64,000 nt of DNA, from the NCBI GenBank assembly GCA_009841105.1, contig VXMM01000037.1:1-64000 (forward strand). The letters run 5' to 3'. This stretch comes from Acidimicrobiia bacterium (GTDB lineage: Bacteria > Actinomycetota > Acidimicrobiia > Spongiisociales > Spongiisociaceae). The position numbers and the translations under genes are program-made. The notes under the pieces are model-generated. The model was given only the letters and a program-made list of their open reading frames with translations. It was not told the origin of the DNA and did not search any database. Shown here piece after piece: positions 34,247 through 42,283 of this stretch (positions are counted from its first letter, which is position 1; each line of letters opens with the position of its first letter).

Positions 34247-35950
34247 GTGGTGAACCAGACCGTCGGAAGGGTGCTCGGCACCGATGATTCGACCCCGCTC
34301 GAGTTCTGGGTCGCGGTCGCCAGCGGTCAGCATCTGCAGCTTGACGACATCATCGCGCTCGACCGGGTCCTACCGACCGGCGATAAGGTCTCGATCTACG
34401 GAATCGTGGGGCAGGTCCGGGCGCGCCATGAAGGCGCCCGGTTCGACTCCGACGTGTTCCTGATCGCCGACGGTGTCCTGCCTGCCGACGTGTCGGAGGC
34501 GGCGCAGATCCAGGTCACCCGGGTCGTACCGGAAACGTTCGTCCCGCCGCTGCCGGGCGCCGAAGTGCGCAAGGCCGAGGGCTCTGAACGCGACGAGGCG
34601 CTCGACATGGTCGAAGTCGAACATAGGTTGCCCGCCGGCCTCACCCGCGACGGCCAGCCGGTGATGCTCGACCTCGAGTTCATCGACGGCACCAAGGGCG
34701 CCCACGTCAACATCTCGGGAATCTCCGGTGTGGCCACCAAGACCAGCTACGCGACGTTTCTCCTGTACTCCATGTTCAACTCCGGTGTACTCGGCGCGGC
34801 CGCCACGAACACAAAGGGACTCGTCTTCAACGTGAAGGGCGAGGATCTGCTCTTCCTCGACCATGCCAACACCCGGATAGACGAAGCGGAGCGGGCGCGC
34901 TACGCCGCGCTCGGACTCGAAGCAGGACCGTTCCGGTCGATGCGGGTGCTTGCTCCGCCGCGCAAGGGTGATCCCAACGGAACACCGGCCACCGGGGCGC
35001 GCACTACCGGCGTTCGGCCGCTGTACTGGACGGTGGCCCAGTTCTGCGAGCAGGGCCTGTTGCCGTTCCTGTTCGCCGATGCCGAGGACGAGCGCCAGCA
35101 GTACACGATCGTGGTGCAGTCGGTCACAGCGCAGCTGCAGCGCTGCGCCCAGCAGTCCTATACCGCTGATGGCGCCGTGCGGATCGACGGGAGAACGGCA
35201 CGCACCTTCACCGATCTCGTCAGGATCATCTGCGACAAGCTGCTTCCGGAGGACCCGGACGAGGACGCCGATCCCCAGTGGACCGGCCGGTCGATCTACA
35301 CCGGGACGATCAACGCGTTCGTGCGCCGTCTCTCCTCCTCGGAGCGGCATGTCGCGCATCTCATACGGGCCGACATCGACGACGCCGAGACACATGCCAT
35401 CGACCTCGACTCCCAGCAGGTGACGGTGGTCGACCTGCACATGCTCCACGACCGGGCGAAGCGCTTCGTGGTGGGCGTCGTGCTCCGGCAGGCATTCGAG
35501 GCGAAGGAAGCCGCCGGCACCGCCGAGCCCTTGCAGTTCGTGGTCCTGGACGAGCTGAACAAGTACGCGCCCCGCGACTCGTCGAGTCCGATCAAGGAGA
35601 TCCTGCTCGACGTGGCGGAGCGGGGCCGCAGCCTGGGGATGATCCTCATCGGCGCCCAGCAGACGGCCAGCGAGGTGGAACGGCGGGTGGTCTCGAACTC
35701 GGCCGTGCGGGTGGTCGGCCGGCTGGACGCGGCGGAGGCCGGGCGCGAGCAGTACGGGTTCCTGCCCGCGGTCCAGCGCCAGCGGGCCACGATCCTCAAG
35801 CCCGGTTCGATGTTCGTATCCCAACCGCGCCTCCCGGTGCCGGTGCTGCTTGAGTTCCCGTTCCCGGCCTGGGCCACCCGCGTGGCGGAGGCTGACCTTG
35901 GTGGAGAGCGGACCGATCAACCTGCCGACCCCTTCGACGGGCTGACCTGA
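34247..35950 (+). CDS. HerA-like (DUF87) ATPase
   Basis: A 567-residue FtsK/HerA-type ATPase. The N-terminal part (about 1-140) contains a HAS-barrel-like segment (VGRVLGTDDSTPLEFWVAV). An altered Walker A, GISGVATKTS (about 158-167), has Thr where most P-loops have Gly before Lys. Walker B is VVLDELNKYAP (about 432), followed by LIGAQQTASEVERRVVSNSAVRVVGRL. HerA hexamers push DNA for the NurA nuclease during double-strand-break end resection, with Mre11/Rad50. Here the order is herA, sbcD, sbcC, nurA. Start GTG 34247 or 34250. It is divergent from the aldo/keto reductase. Confidence 0.82.
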   Translation: MVNQTVGRVLGTDDSTPLEFWVAVASGQHLQLDDIIALDRVLPTGDKVSIYGIVGQVRARHEGARFDSDVFLIADGVLPADVSEAAQIQVTRVVPETFVPPLPGAEVRKAEGSERDEALDMVEVEHRLPAGLTRDGQPVMLDLEFIDGTKGAHVNISGISGVATKTSYATFLLYSMFNSGVLGAAATNTKGLVFNVKGEDLLFLDHANTRIDEAERARYAALGLEAGPFRSMRVLAPPRKGDPNGTPATGARTTGVRPLYWTVAQFCEQGLLPFLFADAEDERQQYTIVVQSVTAQLQRCAQQSYTADGAVRIDGRTARTFTDLVRIICDKLLPEDPDEDADPQWTGRSIYTGTINAFVRRLSSSERHVAHLIRADIDDAETHAIDLDSQQVTVVDLHMLHDRAKRFVVGVVLRQAFEAKEAAGTAEPLQFVVLDELNKYAPRDSSSPIKEILLDVAERGRSLGMILIGAQQTASEVERRVVSNSAVRVVGRLDAAEAGREQYGFLPAVQRQRATILKPGSMFVSQPRLPVPVLLEFPFPAWATRVAEADLGGERTDQPADPFDGLT

Positions 35951-35959
35951 GCCCGGGCC

Positions 35960-37117
35960 TTGAGACTTCTCCACACCTCGGACTGGCACGTAGGAAAGAC
36001 GATCCGGGGGGCATCGCGGGCGGATGAGCACACCGCCGTCCTGGCCGAGATCGCGCAGATCGCGGCGCGTGAGGAGGTCGATCTGGTCATCGTGGCCGGC
36101 GACCTATTCGACTCGGCCGCTCCGTCCGCCGAGGCGGAGAGCATCGTCTACCGCGCCCTTCTGGACCTGGCGGACACCGGCGCCGACGTGGCCGTGATCG
36201 CCGGCAACCACGACAACCCCCGCCGGCTCCGGGCGGTCGCGCCCCTGCTGCGGCTCGGGCAGGTCCATGTGGTTGCCGAGCCGACCCGCCCCGACGATGG
36301 CGGCGTCATCGAGTTGCGCGCCCGTGACGGATCGGACGTGCGGCTGGCGATGCTTCCGTTCGTGTCCAAGCGCGGCATCGTGCGTGCCAAGCACCTGATG
36401 ACGAGCCAGGCCTTCGAGAACGCCCAGTACTACAGCGACCGGCTGCGGCTCCTGATCGAGCGACTGTGCGAGCCGTTCGGCGCCGGCACCGTGAACCTGT
36501 TCGCGACCCACGCCTACGTGCGGGGCGGCCAGACCGGAGGGGGTGAACGTCCGGCCCACCTGGTCGAGGAGTACGCCATCACGGCACAGTCCTTCCCGGT
36601 GACGATCGGCTACGGCGCGCTCGGCCACCTCCACCGTCCGCAGAGCGTCAGACACCCGCTCCACTACTGCGGTTCCCCGCTGCAGCTCGACTTCGGCGAA
36701 GCGGAGCAGGTCAAGCAGGTGAATGTGGTCACGATCGAACCGGGCACGCCGGCCGATGTCGAACCGGTGCTCCTCACGGCCGGCCGCCCGCTGCGGACCC
36801 TGACGGGCACCCTCGAGGAACTGGGTGAGATGAGCGCGGAGGACGACGCCTGGCTCAAGGTGGTCGTCCGGGGCCCCGGCCGGGCCGGGCTGGCGCAGAG
36901 GGTGCGAGAACTCCTCGGCCCGGGCGTGGTGGACGTACGGGTCGAGACACCCGCCTCGGACGCCCGGAGGAGGAACCTCGATCATCGCAGCCGGTCGCCG
37001 CAGGAGCTATTCGGCGAGTACCTGAAGCACGAGAACATCGAGGACCGCCGGGTCCGCGACCTGTTCGGTGAACTGCTCGATGAGCAGAGCGACGCATCGG
37101 CCGGGCTCGGCTTATGA
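35960..37117 (+). CDS. sbcD: SbcD/Mre11-type exonuclease subunit
   Basis: A 385-residue calcineurin-fold phosphoesterase. Metal-binding motifs appear in order: LLHTSDWHVGKT (D, H), VIVAGDLFDSA (D), VIAGNHDNPRRL (N, H), FATHAYV (H) and GYGALGHLHRPQ (H-x-H). The C-terminal capping and SbcC-binding region ends with FGEYLKHENIEDRRVRDLFGELLDE. Together with SbcC it trims blocked DNA ends and hairpins. The start is a TTG at 35960, nine bases after the HerA stop. The stop overlaps sbcC in ATGA. Confidence 0.92.
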   Translation: MRLLHTSDWHVGKTIRGASRADEHTAVLAEIAQIAAREEVDLVIVAGDLFDSAAPSAEAESIVYRALLDLADTGADVAVIAGNHDNPRRLRAVAPLLRLGQVHVVAEPTRPDDGGVIELRARDGSDVRLAMLPFVSKRGIVRAKHLMTSQAFENAQYYSDRLRLLIERLCEPFGAGTVNLFATHAYVRGGQTGGGERPAHLVEEYAITAQSFPVTIGYGALGHLHRPQSVRHPLHYCGSPLQLDFGEAEQVKQVNVVTIEPGTPADVEPVLLTAGRPLRTLTGTLEELGEMSAEDDAWLKVVVRGPGRAGLAQRVRELLGPGVVDVRVETPASDARRRNLDHRSRSPQELFGEYLKHENIEDRRVRDLFGELLDEQSDASAGLGL

Positions 37118-39981
37118 GACCGTTGCGGATCTCGATGAAGGGCTTCGGGGCGTTCCGCGAGCGAACTGACATCGATCTCGCCGACGTCGACCTGGTCGCG
37201 CTGGTAGGACCGACCGGGTCGGGCAAGTCGACGATCATCGACGCCATCACCTTCGCCCTCTACGGAACCGTCGCCCGCTACGAGGACAACCGGCTGGTGG
37301 CGCCGGTGATCAACCAGACGAGCAACGAAGCTCGGGTGTCCCTCGACTTCGAACTCGACGGGCAGGTCCTGACGGCTGCCCGCATCGTACGGCGGACCAC
37401 TAGCGGCGGAGCAACCACGAGGGAAGCGCGCCTGGAGCGGGGCGGCAATGTCCTCGCCAGCGACGCCACTTCCATGTCTCAGGAAGTCGAGGGCCTTCTC
37501 GGGCTGGACGTGGAGCAGTTCAACCGGACGGTCGTGCTCCCGCAGGGCAAGTTCGCCACCTTCCTCCACGACAAACCTGGCGACCGTCAAGACACTCTCG
37601 TCCGTCTACTAGGTATGGAGTTGTACGGACGGATAGGCCGGACAGCACGCCAGCGAGCCGCCCAGGCCCGCAACCACGTCGAAGCGCTACGGCCGGATTT
37701 CGAGAGGGAGACCGGAGAACTCACCGACCGGCGACGTGCCGCCATCGAGAGTCGCATCCAAGAACTCGACTCGGCTCATAGCCGGCTCAAGGCTGATCGG
37801 ACGACAATCACCGCGCTCGACACCGAACTGCGCGACCTCAAAGCCCAGATAGAACGGCTTGATGGGCAACTTGACCGGATGGGAACGATCGAGAAACCCG
37901 ACGGCCTCGCGGAGCTATCCGATCAGATCACGACAGCGACCGAGGCCCGGATCAAGGCGGAAGAGAAACGAAGAGAACTAAGTGCGAGGAGACTCGCATC
38001 CAAACAAGCCCTCGAGAACGGCCCCGAGGAAGCCATCGTCAAGCTGGGCCTAGAGAAACACGCCGGACTAGAGCAGCGACACTCGGAGCACGCAGAGGTA
38101 GTGGCCCAGCACGAGGCGGCAACCCGAACGCACGAGTCGGCGAAGAAAACGGCCGACCGAGCCCGCGCGAAGCAAGCCGAACTAGAAGGGTCACTTGAGC
38201 AGGCCAGGGAGTCGGAAAAGAGCGCGCAAGCCGCCCTCGCATCGGGCGTGACGACCCGCCAGGTTGAAGCATGGGCCGAGGCACACGGCCGCCGTGAGGC
38301 CTCTGCGAAGGAAGCTTGCCGGGCCACGCTTGCCGCGCGGTCTGCAGAGGAGTCAGCTCGTCCACTCCTGGTCGCTTTCGAAGACGCCCGGGCCGCGGCC
38401 GAGAAGAGCTCGGGTCGGCTTGCCGAACTACGCCGCCGCGCCGGTGTGCTCGGCCTGGTGGACCTGCTGGAAGTGGGATCGGCCTGTCCTCTCTGCAGTC
38501 AAGAGGTCCACGAGCTGCCCGTACACGACCTTGACGTCCACCTCGAACAAGCGCAGACAGACAACGAACTCACCCAAAGCCGATGCGAAGAGGCCAAGCA
38601 AGCATACGAGAGTGCGGAGACGGAACGGATCACAGCAGGCGCGGCTGTCTCGGCCGCTCTGAAGAGTCTGGCGGACCGTGAGGCCGAAATCTCTTCGATC
38701 CCGCAAGCCGAGCATCTCGATGCCCTGCGGTCCGAGGCCGAAGGGCTGAGCGAGGCGGTGGCCCGCGCGGAAGAGGCTGCGCAGCACGCCGACACCGCTG
38801 CCAAACACCACCGGGAGTCGTCCGCTTACGGCGAGGCGCTAAGAATTGAGCAGGATGCGGAACAGCAAGTCGCCGGGTTGGCCGCGTCCGAGAGGCTTTT
38901 GAGCAGCCAGCTCGAATTGCTCCGTTCCGAAGTAGCAAGCATCCCCGGCAAGAAAGAGCTGGAGACGCAACTGGAGGAAGCCAACCGGCTGAAGGAAGAA
39001 CTAGATGTCGCCGAATCCGCATCGAGCGAGGCGGATTCGGCCTACGAGAAGGCGAGAGCCGAGTCCGAGAAGGTGAAGGGTCGGCGTGATCAGGCCATGC
39101 GGCATCTGCTCGAGAGTCGCGACCAGGTGGCCGCCTTCGGGCCACCCGCCATAGAGACATCCGACCCGGCGACGGGCTGGGAGTCACTGGAAGGATGGAT
39201 CCGGGACGAGTTGCGAATCGCCCGCGACGAGCGGAAGACCGCCCACGGAAGGCAGTCCGCTAAGACGACTCACCGAGCAGAGATCGTCGGTGCGCTCAGG
39301 GAAAGATGCGCCACAGTCCTCGGTGAGTCCGATCCCCGCGCATCGGTGGACGATTTGGGCGAGATGCTCACCACGAACCGTGCGACATCGGCTGCTGAAC
39401 TCAAAGACTTTGACCGCCGCCGTAGCAAGCTCGAAGAGCAGCGTGAACGTATCAACGCGTTAGGGGAACAGAAGGCGGTGGCCGATCATCTCGGACGGCT
39501 GCTACGGGCGGACCGGTTTGAGAGATGGCTGTTAGAAGCGGCGCTCGAACATCTAGTCGAGCGGGCGACCGGGCGCCTCTTCGAGCTGTCCGACGGCCAG
39601 TACTCGCTCACCTCGGATGACAAGAGCAATTTTGCGGTGCGCGACCACACGAACGCCGACGAGGTCCGCGGTGCCCGGACCCTCTCGGGCGGCGAGACGT
39701 TCCTGGCCTCTCTGTCGCTGGCGCTGGCCGTGGCCGACGCCACCGCGGAACTGGCCCCCGAGGGCGCACCGAGGATGGAGTCGATCTTCCTCGATGAAGG
39801 ATTCGGAACCCTCGATCCCCACACCCTCGACACCGTTGCCACCGCGGTCGAGGAGCTCGGGACCACCGGGCGCTTCGTGGGGATCGTCACTCATATCCGG
39901 GAACTCGCCGACCGCATGCCGGTCCGCCTGGAGGTCACCAAGACCGGCGGATCCGCCGCCGTCGAACGGATAGAGACCTGA
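37114..39981 (+). CDS. sbcC: SbcC/Rad50-type SMC-like ATPase
   Basis: A 955-residue ABC ATPase with long coiled coils. Walker A GPTGSGKSTIIDAI is at residues 32-45. Heptad-like Glu/Lys/Ala-rich coils flank the zinc hook CPLC (about 457-460, in ACPLCSQEVHELP). ABC signature TLSGGETFLASLSLALAVAD starts about 857, and Walker B IFLDEGFGTLD about 891. Length is normal. The hook pairs two molecules to tether DNA ends. The stop overlaps the NurA-like start by one base. Coil-region codons are less GC-biased than the ATPase ends, which is common in this family. Confidence 0.93.
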   Translation: MRPLRISMKGFGAFRERTDIDLADVDLVALVGPTGSGKSTIIDAITFALYGTVARYEDNRLVAPVINQTSNEARVSLDFELDGQVLTAARIVRRTTSGGATTREARLERGGNVLASDATSMSQEVEGLLGLDVEQFNRTVVLPQGKFATFLHDKPGDRQDTLVRLLGMELYGRIGRTARQRAAQARNHVEALRPDFERETGELTDRRRAAIESRIQELDSAHSRLKADRTTITALDTELRDLKAQIERLDGQLDRMGTIEKPDGLAELSDQITTATEARIKAEEKRRELSARRLASKQALENGPEEAIVKLGLEKHAGLEQRHSEHAEVVAQHEAATRTHESAKKTADRARAKQAELEGSLEQARESEKSAQAALASGVTTRQVEAWAEAHGRREASAKEACRATLAARSAEESARPLLVAFEDARAAAEKSSGRLAELRRRAGVLGLVDLLEVGSACPLCSQEVHELPVHDLDVHLEQAQTDNELTQSRCEEAKQAYESAETERITAGAAVSAALKSLADREAEISSIPQAEHLDALRSEAEGLSEAVARAEEAAQHADTAAKHHRESSAYGEALRIEQDAEQQVAGLAASERLLSSQLELLRSEVASIPGKKELETQLEEANRLKEELDVAESASSEADSAYEKARAESEKVKGRRDQAMRHLLESRDQVAAFGPPAIETSDPATGWESLEGWIRDELRIARDERKTAHGRQSAKTTHRAEIVGALRERCATVLGESDPRASVDDLGEMLTTNRATSAAELKDFDRRRSKLEEQRERINALGEQKAVADHLGRLLRADRFERWLLEAALEHLVERATGRLFELSDGQYSLTSDDKSNFAVRDHTNADEVRGARTLSGGETFLASLSLALAVADATAELAPEGAPRMESIFLDEGFGTLDPHTLDTVATAVEELGTTGRFVGIVTHIRELADRMPVRLEVTKTGGSAAVERIET

Positions 39982-40907
39982 TGGAGTTCAGCGTCGAGTC
40001 GTGGGCGCCCGAGTACGGGTCATCCCTCAACCTGCCGTCTGTCGAAGACACCGACGACCGGGCCGATGCCACCGTCGAGCGGGCGCTCGAAGAGTGGACT
40101 CCGATCGACCCCGTAGGTACGAGCAGGCCCGATGAGATCGCCTTCATCGATGGCATCCAGCGCATCGACGCGCGCATCTGGATACACGAGAACGGCATCT
40201 CCACCCCCGCCGTATGCGTGTCGGTGGCTGCCGGCGCAACGGTCTGCACGCCCGGAACGGCCACCACGCATGGCGTGCAGGTCGCCCGTGCACTCATCGC
40301 TCCCGCCTCCTCGACGGCAGGACCGATCGGGACCCGCCACGCCACCTACGATTTCGTGCCCGCTCAAGACGCGACGCCCGAAGCCACCTACCTCGCCATT
40401 CACGGTCGCCGGACCGAACTCGAGGTCGGCGTGGCCCGCTCCGTGTCCTGCGGTCTCGTAGTGTTCGACGGCCCGCTGCGTGGCCCCACCGACCAGCGAG
40501 GCGTCGGCTACATCAAGACCCACCACAAGGTCTACCTTCCGCCTCCCGTCCAGGCGATCCTCGGCGACCTGGGCGATGGGCAGCGAACGCCCCTCTTCTT
40601 CCTCAGCGGCGGCCCGGGAGGCGGCCGCTGGTCCTGGTACCTGCGCCTGCCCGGCCCACGGGTCCACCCGATGTCAGGGATCGTCCGGCTCGAACTCCCG
40701 GGGACGGGTACCGCGGCCGAGGCTGTCCAACGTGCCGAGTACGTCAGCGCCTGCCTTCCTCGATTCGCCAGCGAACCCCACAAGGAGTCGAGGGCGCCAC
40801 AGAACCTGTACCCGATAAGTGGCATCGAGCGAGAACTGCGCAGGCGACTCGGCGATGCCCACCTGCTTGAACGCTCTCTAAGAATCGCCGCAGGACACGG
40901 AACTTGA
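39981..40907 (+). CDS. NurA-domain nuclease
   Basis: A 308-residue protein with the acidic residues of a NurA domain: first in EIAFIDGIQRIDARIWI (about 50-66), second in CGLVVFDGPLRGPTD (about 156-170), then GYIKTHHKVYLPP with the conserved Lys. NurA is a toroidal 5'-3' nuclease that works with HerA in archaea. Here the two genes bracket sbcDC in one operon, supporting function as a pair. The ATG overlaps the sbcC stop (TGATG). The family is sequence-diverse, so the assignment depends partly on context. Confidence 0.8.
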   Translation: MEFSVESWAPEYGSSLNLPSVEDTDDRADATVERALEEWTPIDPVGTSRPDEIAFIDGIQRIDARIWIHENGISTPAVCVSVAAGATVCTPGTATTHGVQVARALIAPASSTAGPIGTRHATYDFVPAQDATPEATYLAIHGRRTELEVGVARSVSCGLVVFDGPLRGPTDQRGVGYIKTHHKVYLPPPVQAILGDLGDGQRTPLFFLSGGPGGGRWSWYLRLPGPRVHPMSGIVRLELPGTGTAAEAVQRAEYVSACLPRFASEPHKESRAPQNLYPISGIERELRRRLGDAHLLERSLRIAAGHGT

Positions 40908-40958
40908 GCAGCACTCCCGGAATATCCTGAGGTCACTCGAGGAGCGAGGGAGGATGCG

Positions 40959-41219
40959 ATGGAACGAACATGGCAAGTGCGGGAAGCGAAGGCCCGGTTC
41001 AGCGAACTGCTCCGGAAGAGCCTTGCCGAGGGTCCTCAGATCGTCACCTACCGCGGCGTGGAGACAGCGGTCGTAGTCCCGATCGAGCAGTGGCGCGGGA
41101 TGCAGCGCTCCACGCGACGGAACATCAAGGAGTGGTTGATCGCGCCTGAGGCACGCACTGAGACGCTGGTCCCACCAAGAGAGCAATCCGCCCGTCGCCT
41201 ACTGCCGACATTCGACTAG
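40959..41219 (+). CDS. Phd/YefM-type antitoxin without partner
   Basis: An 86-residue protein beginning RTWQVREAKARFSELLRKSLAEGPQIVTYRGVETAVVVPIEQW, the Phd/YefM fold that dimerises to bind its own operator. The C-terminal half (about 50-86) is Arg/Pro-rich and would normally bind a toxin. An AGGAGCGAGGGAGG-like purine run precedes the start. No PIN, Doc or RelE frame follows on the plus strand. The next 360 bp hold only a small minus-strand frame. Possibly a solitary antitoxin left after toxin loss. Confidence 0.78.
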   Translation: MERTWQVREAKARFSELLRKSLAEGPQIVTYRGVETAVVVPIEQWRGMQRSTRRNIKEWLIAPEARTETLVPPREQSARRLLPTFD

Positions 41220-41293
41220 CCCACTGACCACTGCTCCGATGCGAGGATCGTTCGGTGGAGCGCCAGCGCGGCCGCCGCGAGACGCCGGACGGG

Positions 41294-41443
41294 TCAACCC
41301 CAGGATCCGCCGCTCCACGCTCGTGTCGATCCCGGTGACTCTTTCCACTCCAGTCTCTTCCGGACGTCACGGACATGGATACCGCGTTCGGCGAGGCGCT
41401 TCCGACCCTCGTCCATCCGGGCCTTGACGTCGGAGATTGTCAT
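41294..41443 (-). CDS. Possible small or degraded gene (49 aa)
   Basis: A minus-strand frame starts MTISDVKARMDEGRKRL and continues AERGIHVRDVRKRLEWKES, an amphipathic helix pattern that looks coding, then ends WSGGSWG. In another frame the same DNA continues GIDTSVERRILGLTRPASRGG, which also looks protein-like, so an original longer gene with a frameshift is possible. No family is recognised. The rest of 41220-41582 shows nothing else. Confidence 0.3.
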   Translation of the reverse strand: MTISDVKARMDEGRKRLAERGIHVRDVRKRLEWKESPGSTRAWSGGSWG

Positions 41444-41582
41444 CACAACAGGTGTAGACAGCGTTGGTTTCACCGGTCCTCCAAGGCTGTGCGAAAGCCG
41501 AACCTCGGTGTACAGGGACGACCTGGATCGGTCCGATCAAGCATGTGTCGGCGTGGTTCCTGCGGGGTATGTCACCAGCAGG

Positions 41583-41996
41583 TCAGTCGACGCTTCCTCG
41601 CGGTACTACCCACCGGCTCGCTTGTCCGGTGACGGAGGCGATGAGATCGAAGTCGCTGTCATAGTGGAGCACGGTGTGACCCGCCTCCTCCGCCGCAGCA
41701 GCGACCAGCAAGTCGGGAATCTTGCGACCTCTCTGACTCCTGACTGCCAGCAGTCGCTGCACTTGGAGTGCTCGATGGAGATGCTCGGCGGTGGTCTCGA
41801 CCAAGGGAAACGCATCGAGTGCGTTCATGAGATCGTCCCACTCGACGTCGTTTCGCGCCGAGAATCCGACTTCGAGATCGCTTATCCGGGCACGCGCGGC
41901 CCGGCCCTGGCTAGCGAGTGGGCGGACCACCTCCATCACTGCCATCTCGCCGAGGCGGGTCAAGACGCTCGTATCGAGCAGGTAACTCACCGCCAT
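41583..41996 (-). CDS. vapC: PIN-domain toxin (VapC family)
   Basis: A 137-residue PIN nuclease: first Asp in SYLLDTSVLTRL, Glu in ISDLEVGFSARND, Asp in RKIPDLLVAAAAEEAGHTVLHYDSDFDLIA. This is the Mycobacterium-like VapC pattern (tRNA/rRNA cleavage). It overlaps vapB by 10 bp. Its frame is in line with normal family length (about 135). The C-terminal QASRWVVPRGSVD is typical. Confidence 0.9.
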   Translation of the reverse strand: MAVSYLLDTSVLTRLGEMAVMEVVRPLASQGRAARARISDLEVGFSARNDVEWDDLMNALDAFPLVETTAEHLHRALQVQRLLAVRSQRGRKIPDLLVAAAAEEAGHTVLHYDSDFDLIASVTGQASRWVVPRGSVD

Positions 41997-42181
41997 GCTT
42001 CGCCGCGATCCACGAGGTCGGCCTCCGCCAGGATGTCCAGCGCCCTCGTTACCCGAGGATCGCGGTCTGCCGCCGCAAGGCGAAGCGCCCGGTTCACAGT
42101 TTCCTTGATAGTCACCGTACCGAGTTCCGCTCGCGCTGCGGTCAAAGCCTCCTCGTCGACATCGATCAAGCGTTTTGCCAT
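41987..42181 (-). CDS. vapB: VapB-family antitoxin
   Basis: A 64-residue antitoxin. The N-terminal half has the ribbon-helix-helix-like KRLIDVDEEALTAARAELGTVTIKETVNRALRLA pattern of VapB proteins. The short C-terminal helix (ALDILAEADLVDRGEAWR) would clamp VapC. No Shine-Dalgarno is seen. TATACT lies six bases upstream of the ATG, so the mRNA is probably leaderless. An AT-rich palindrome overlaps that element. Confidence 0.88.
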   Translation of the reverse strand: MAKRLIDVDEEALTAARAELGTVTIKETVNRALRLAAADRDPRVTRALDILAEADLVDRGEAWR

Positions 42182-42187
42182 GACACG

Positions 42188-42218
42188 AGTATATATACGT
42201 TCAACGGATGATATATAC
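42188..42218 (-). promoter_or_regulatory. vapBC promoter with overlapping palindrome
   Basis: On the minus strand TATACT (42188-42193) is a good -10 element six bases before the vapB ATG. GTATATATAC at 42189-42198 is a 10-bp perfect palindrome overlapping it. A second near copy, GATATATAC on the plus strand, lies at 42210-42218. Such paired sites fit autoregulation by the VapBC complex. Confidence 0.5.
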
Positions 42219-42283
42219 CGAATCAGAGGGCGTTGCTCGAGTTGGCCGAGCCTCGGTGTCCCACCGGTCTAGAACTGTTGCGG

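Noticed and set aside
41125-41376. Minus-strand frame opposite the Phd antitoxin as its missing toxin
   Set aside because: No PIN, Doc or RelE motif and a composition like a shadow frame; it overlaps the end of the antitoxin gene.
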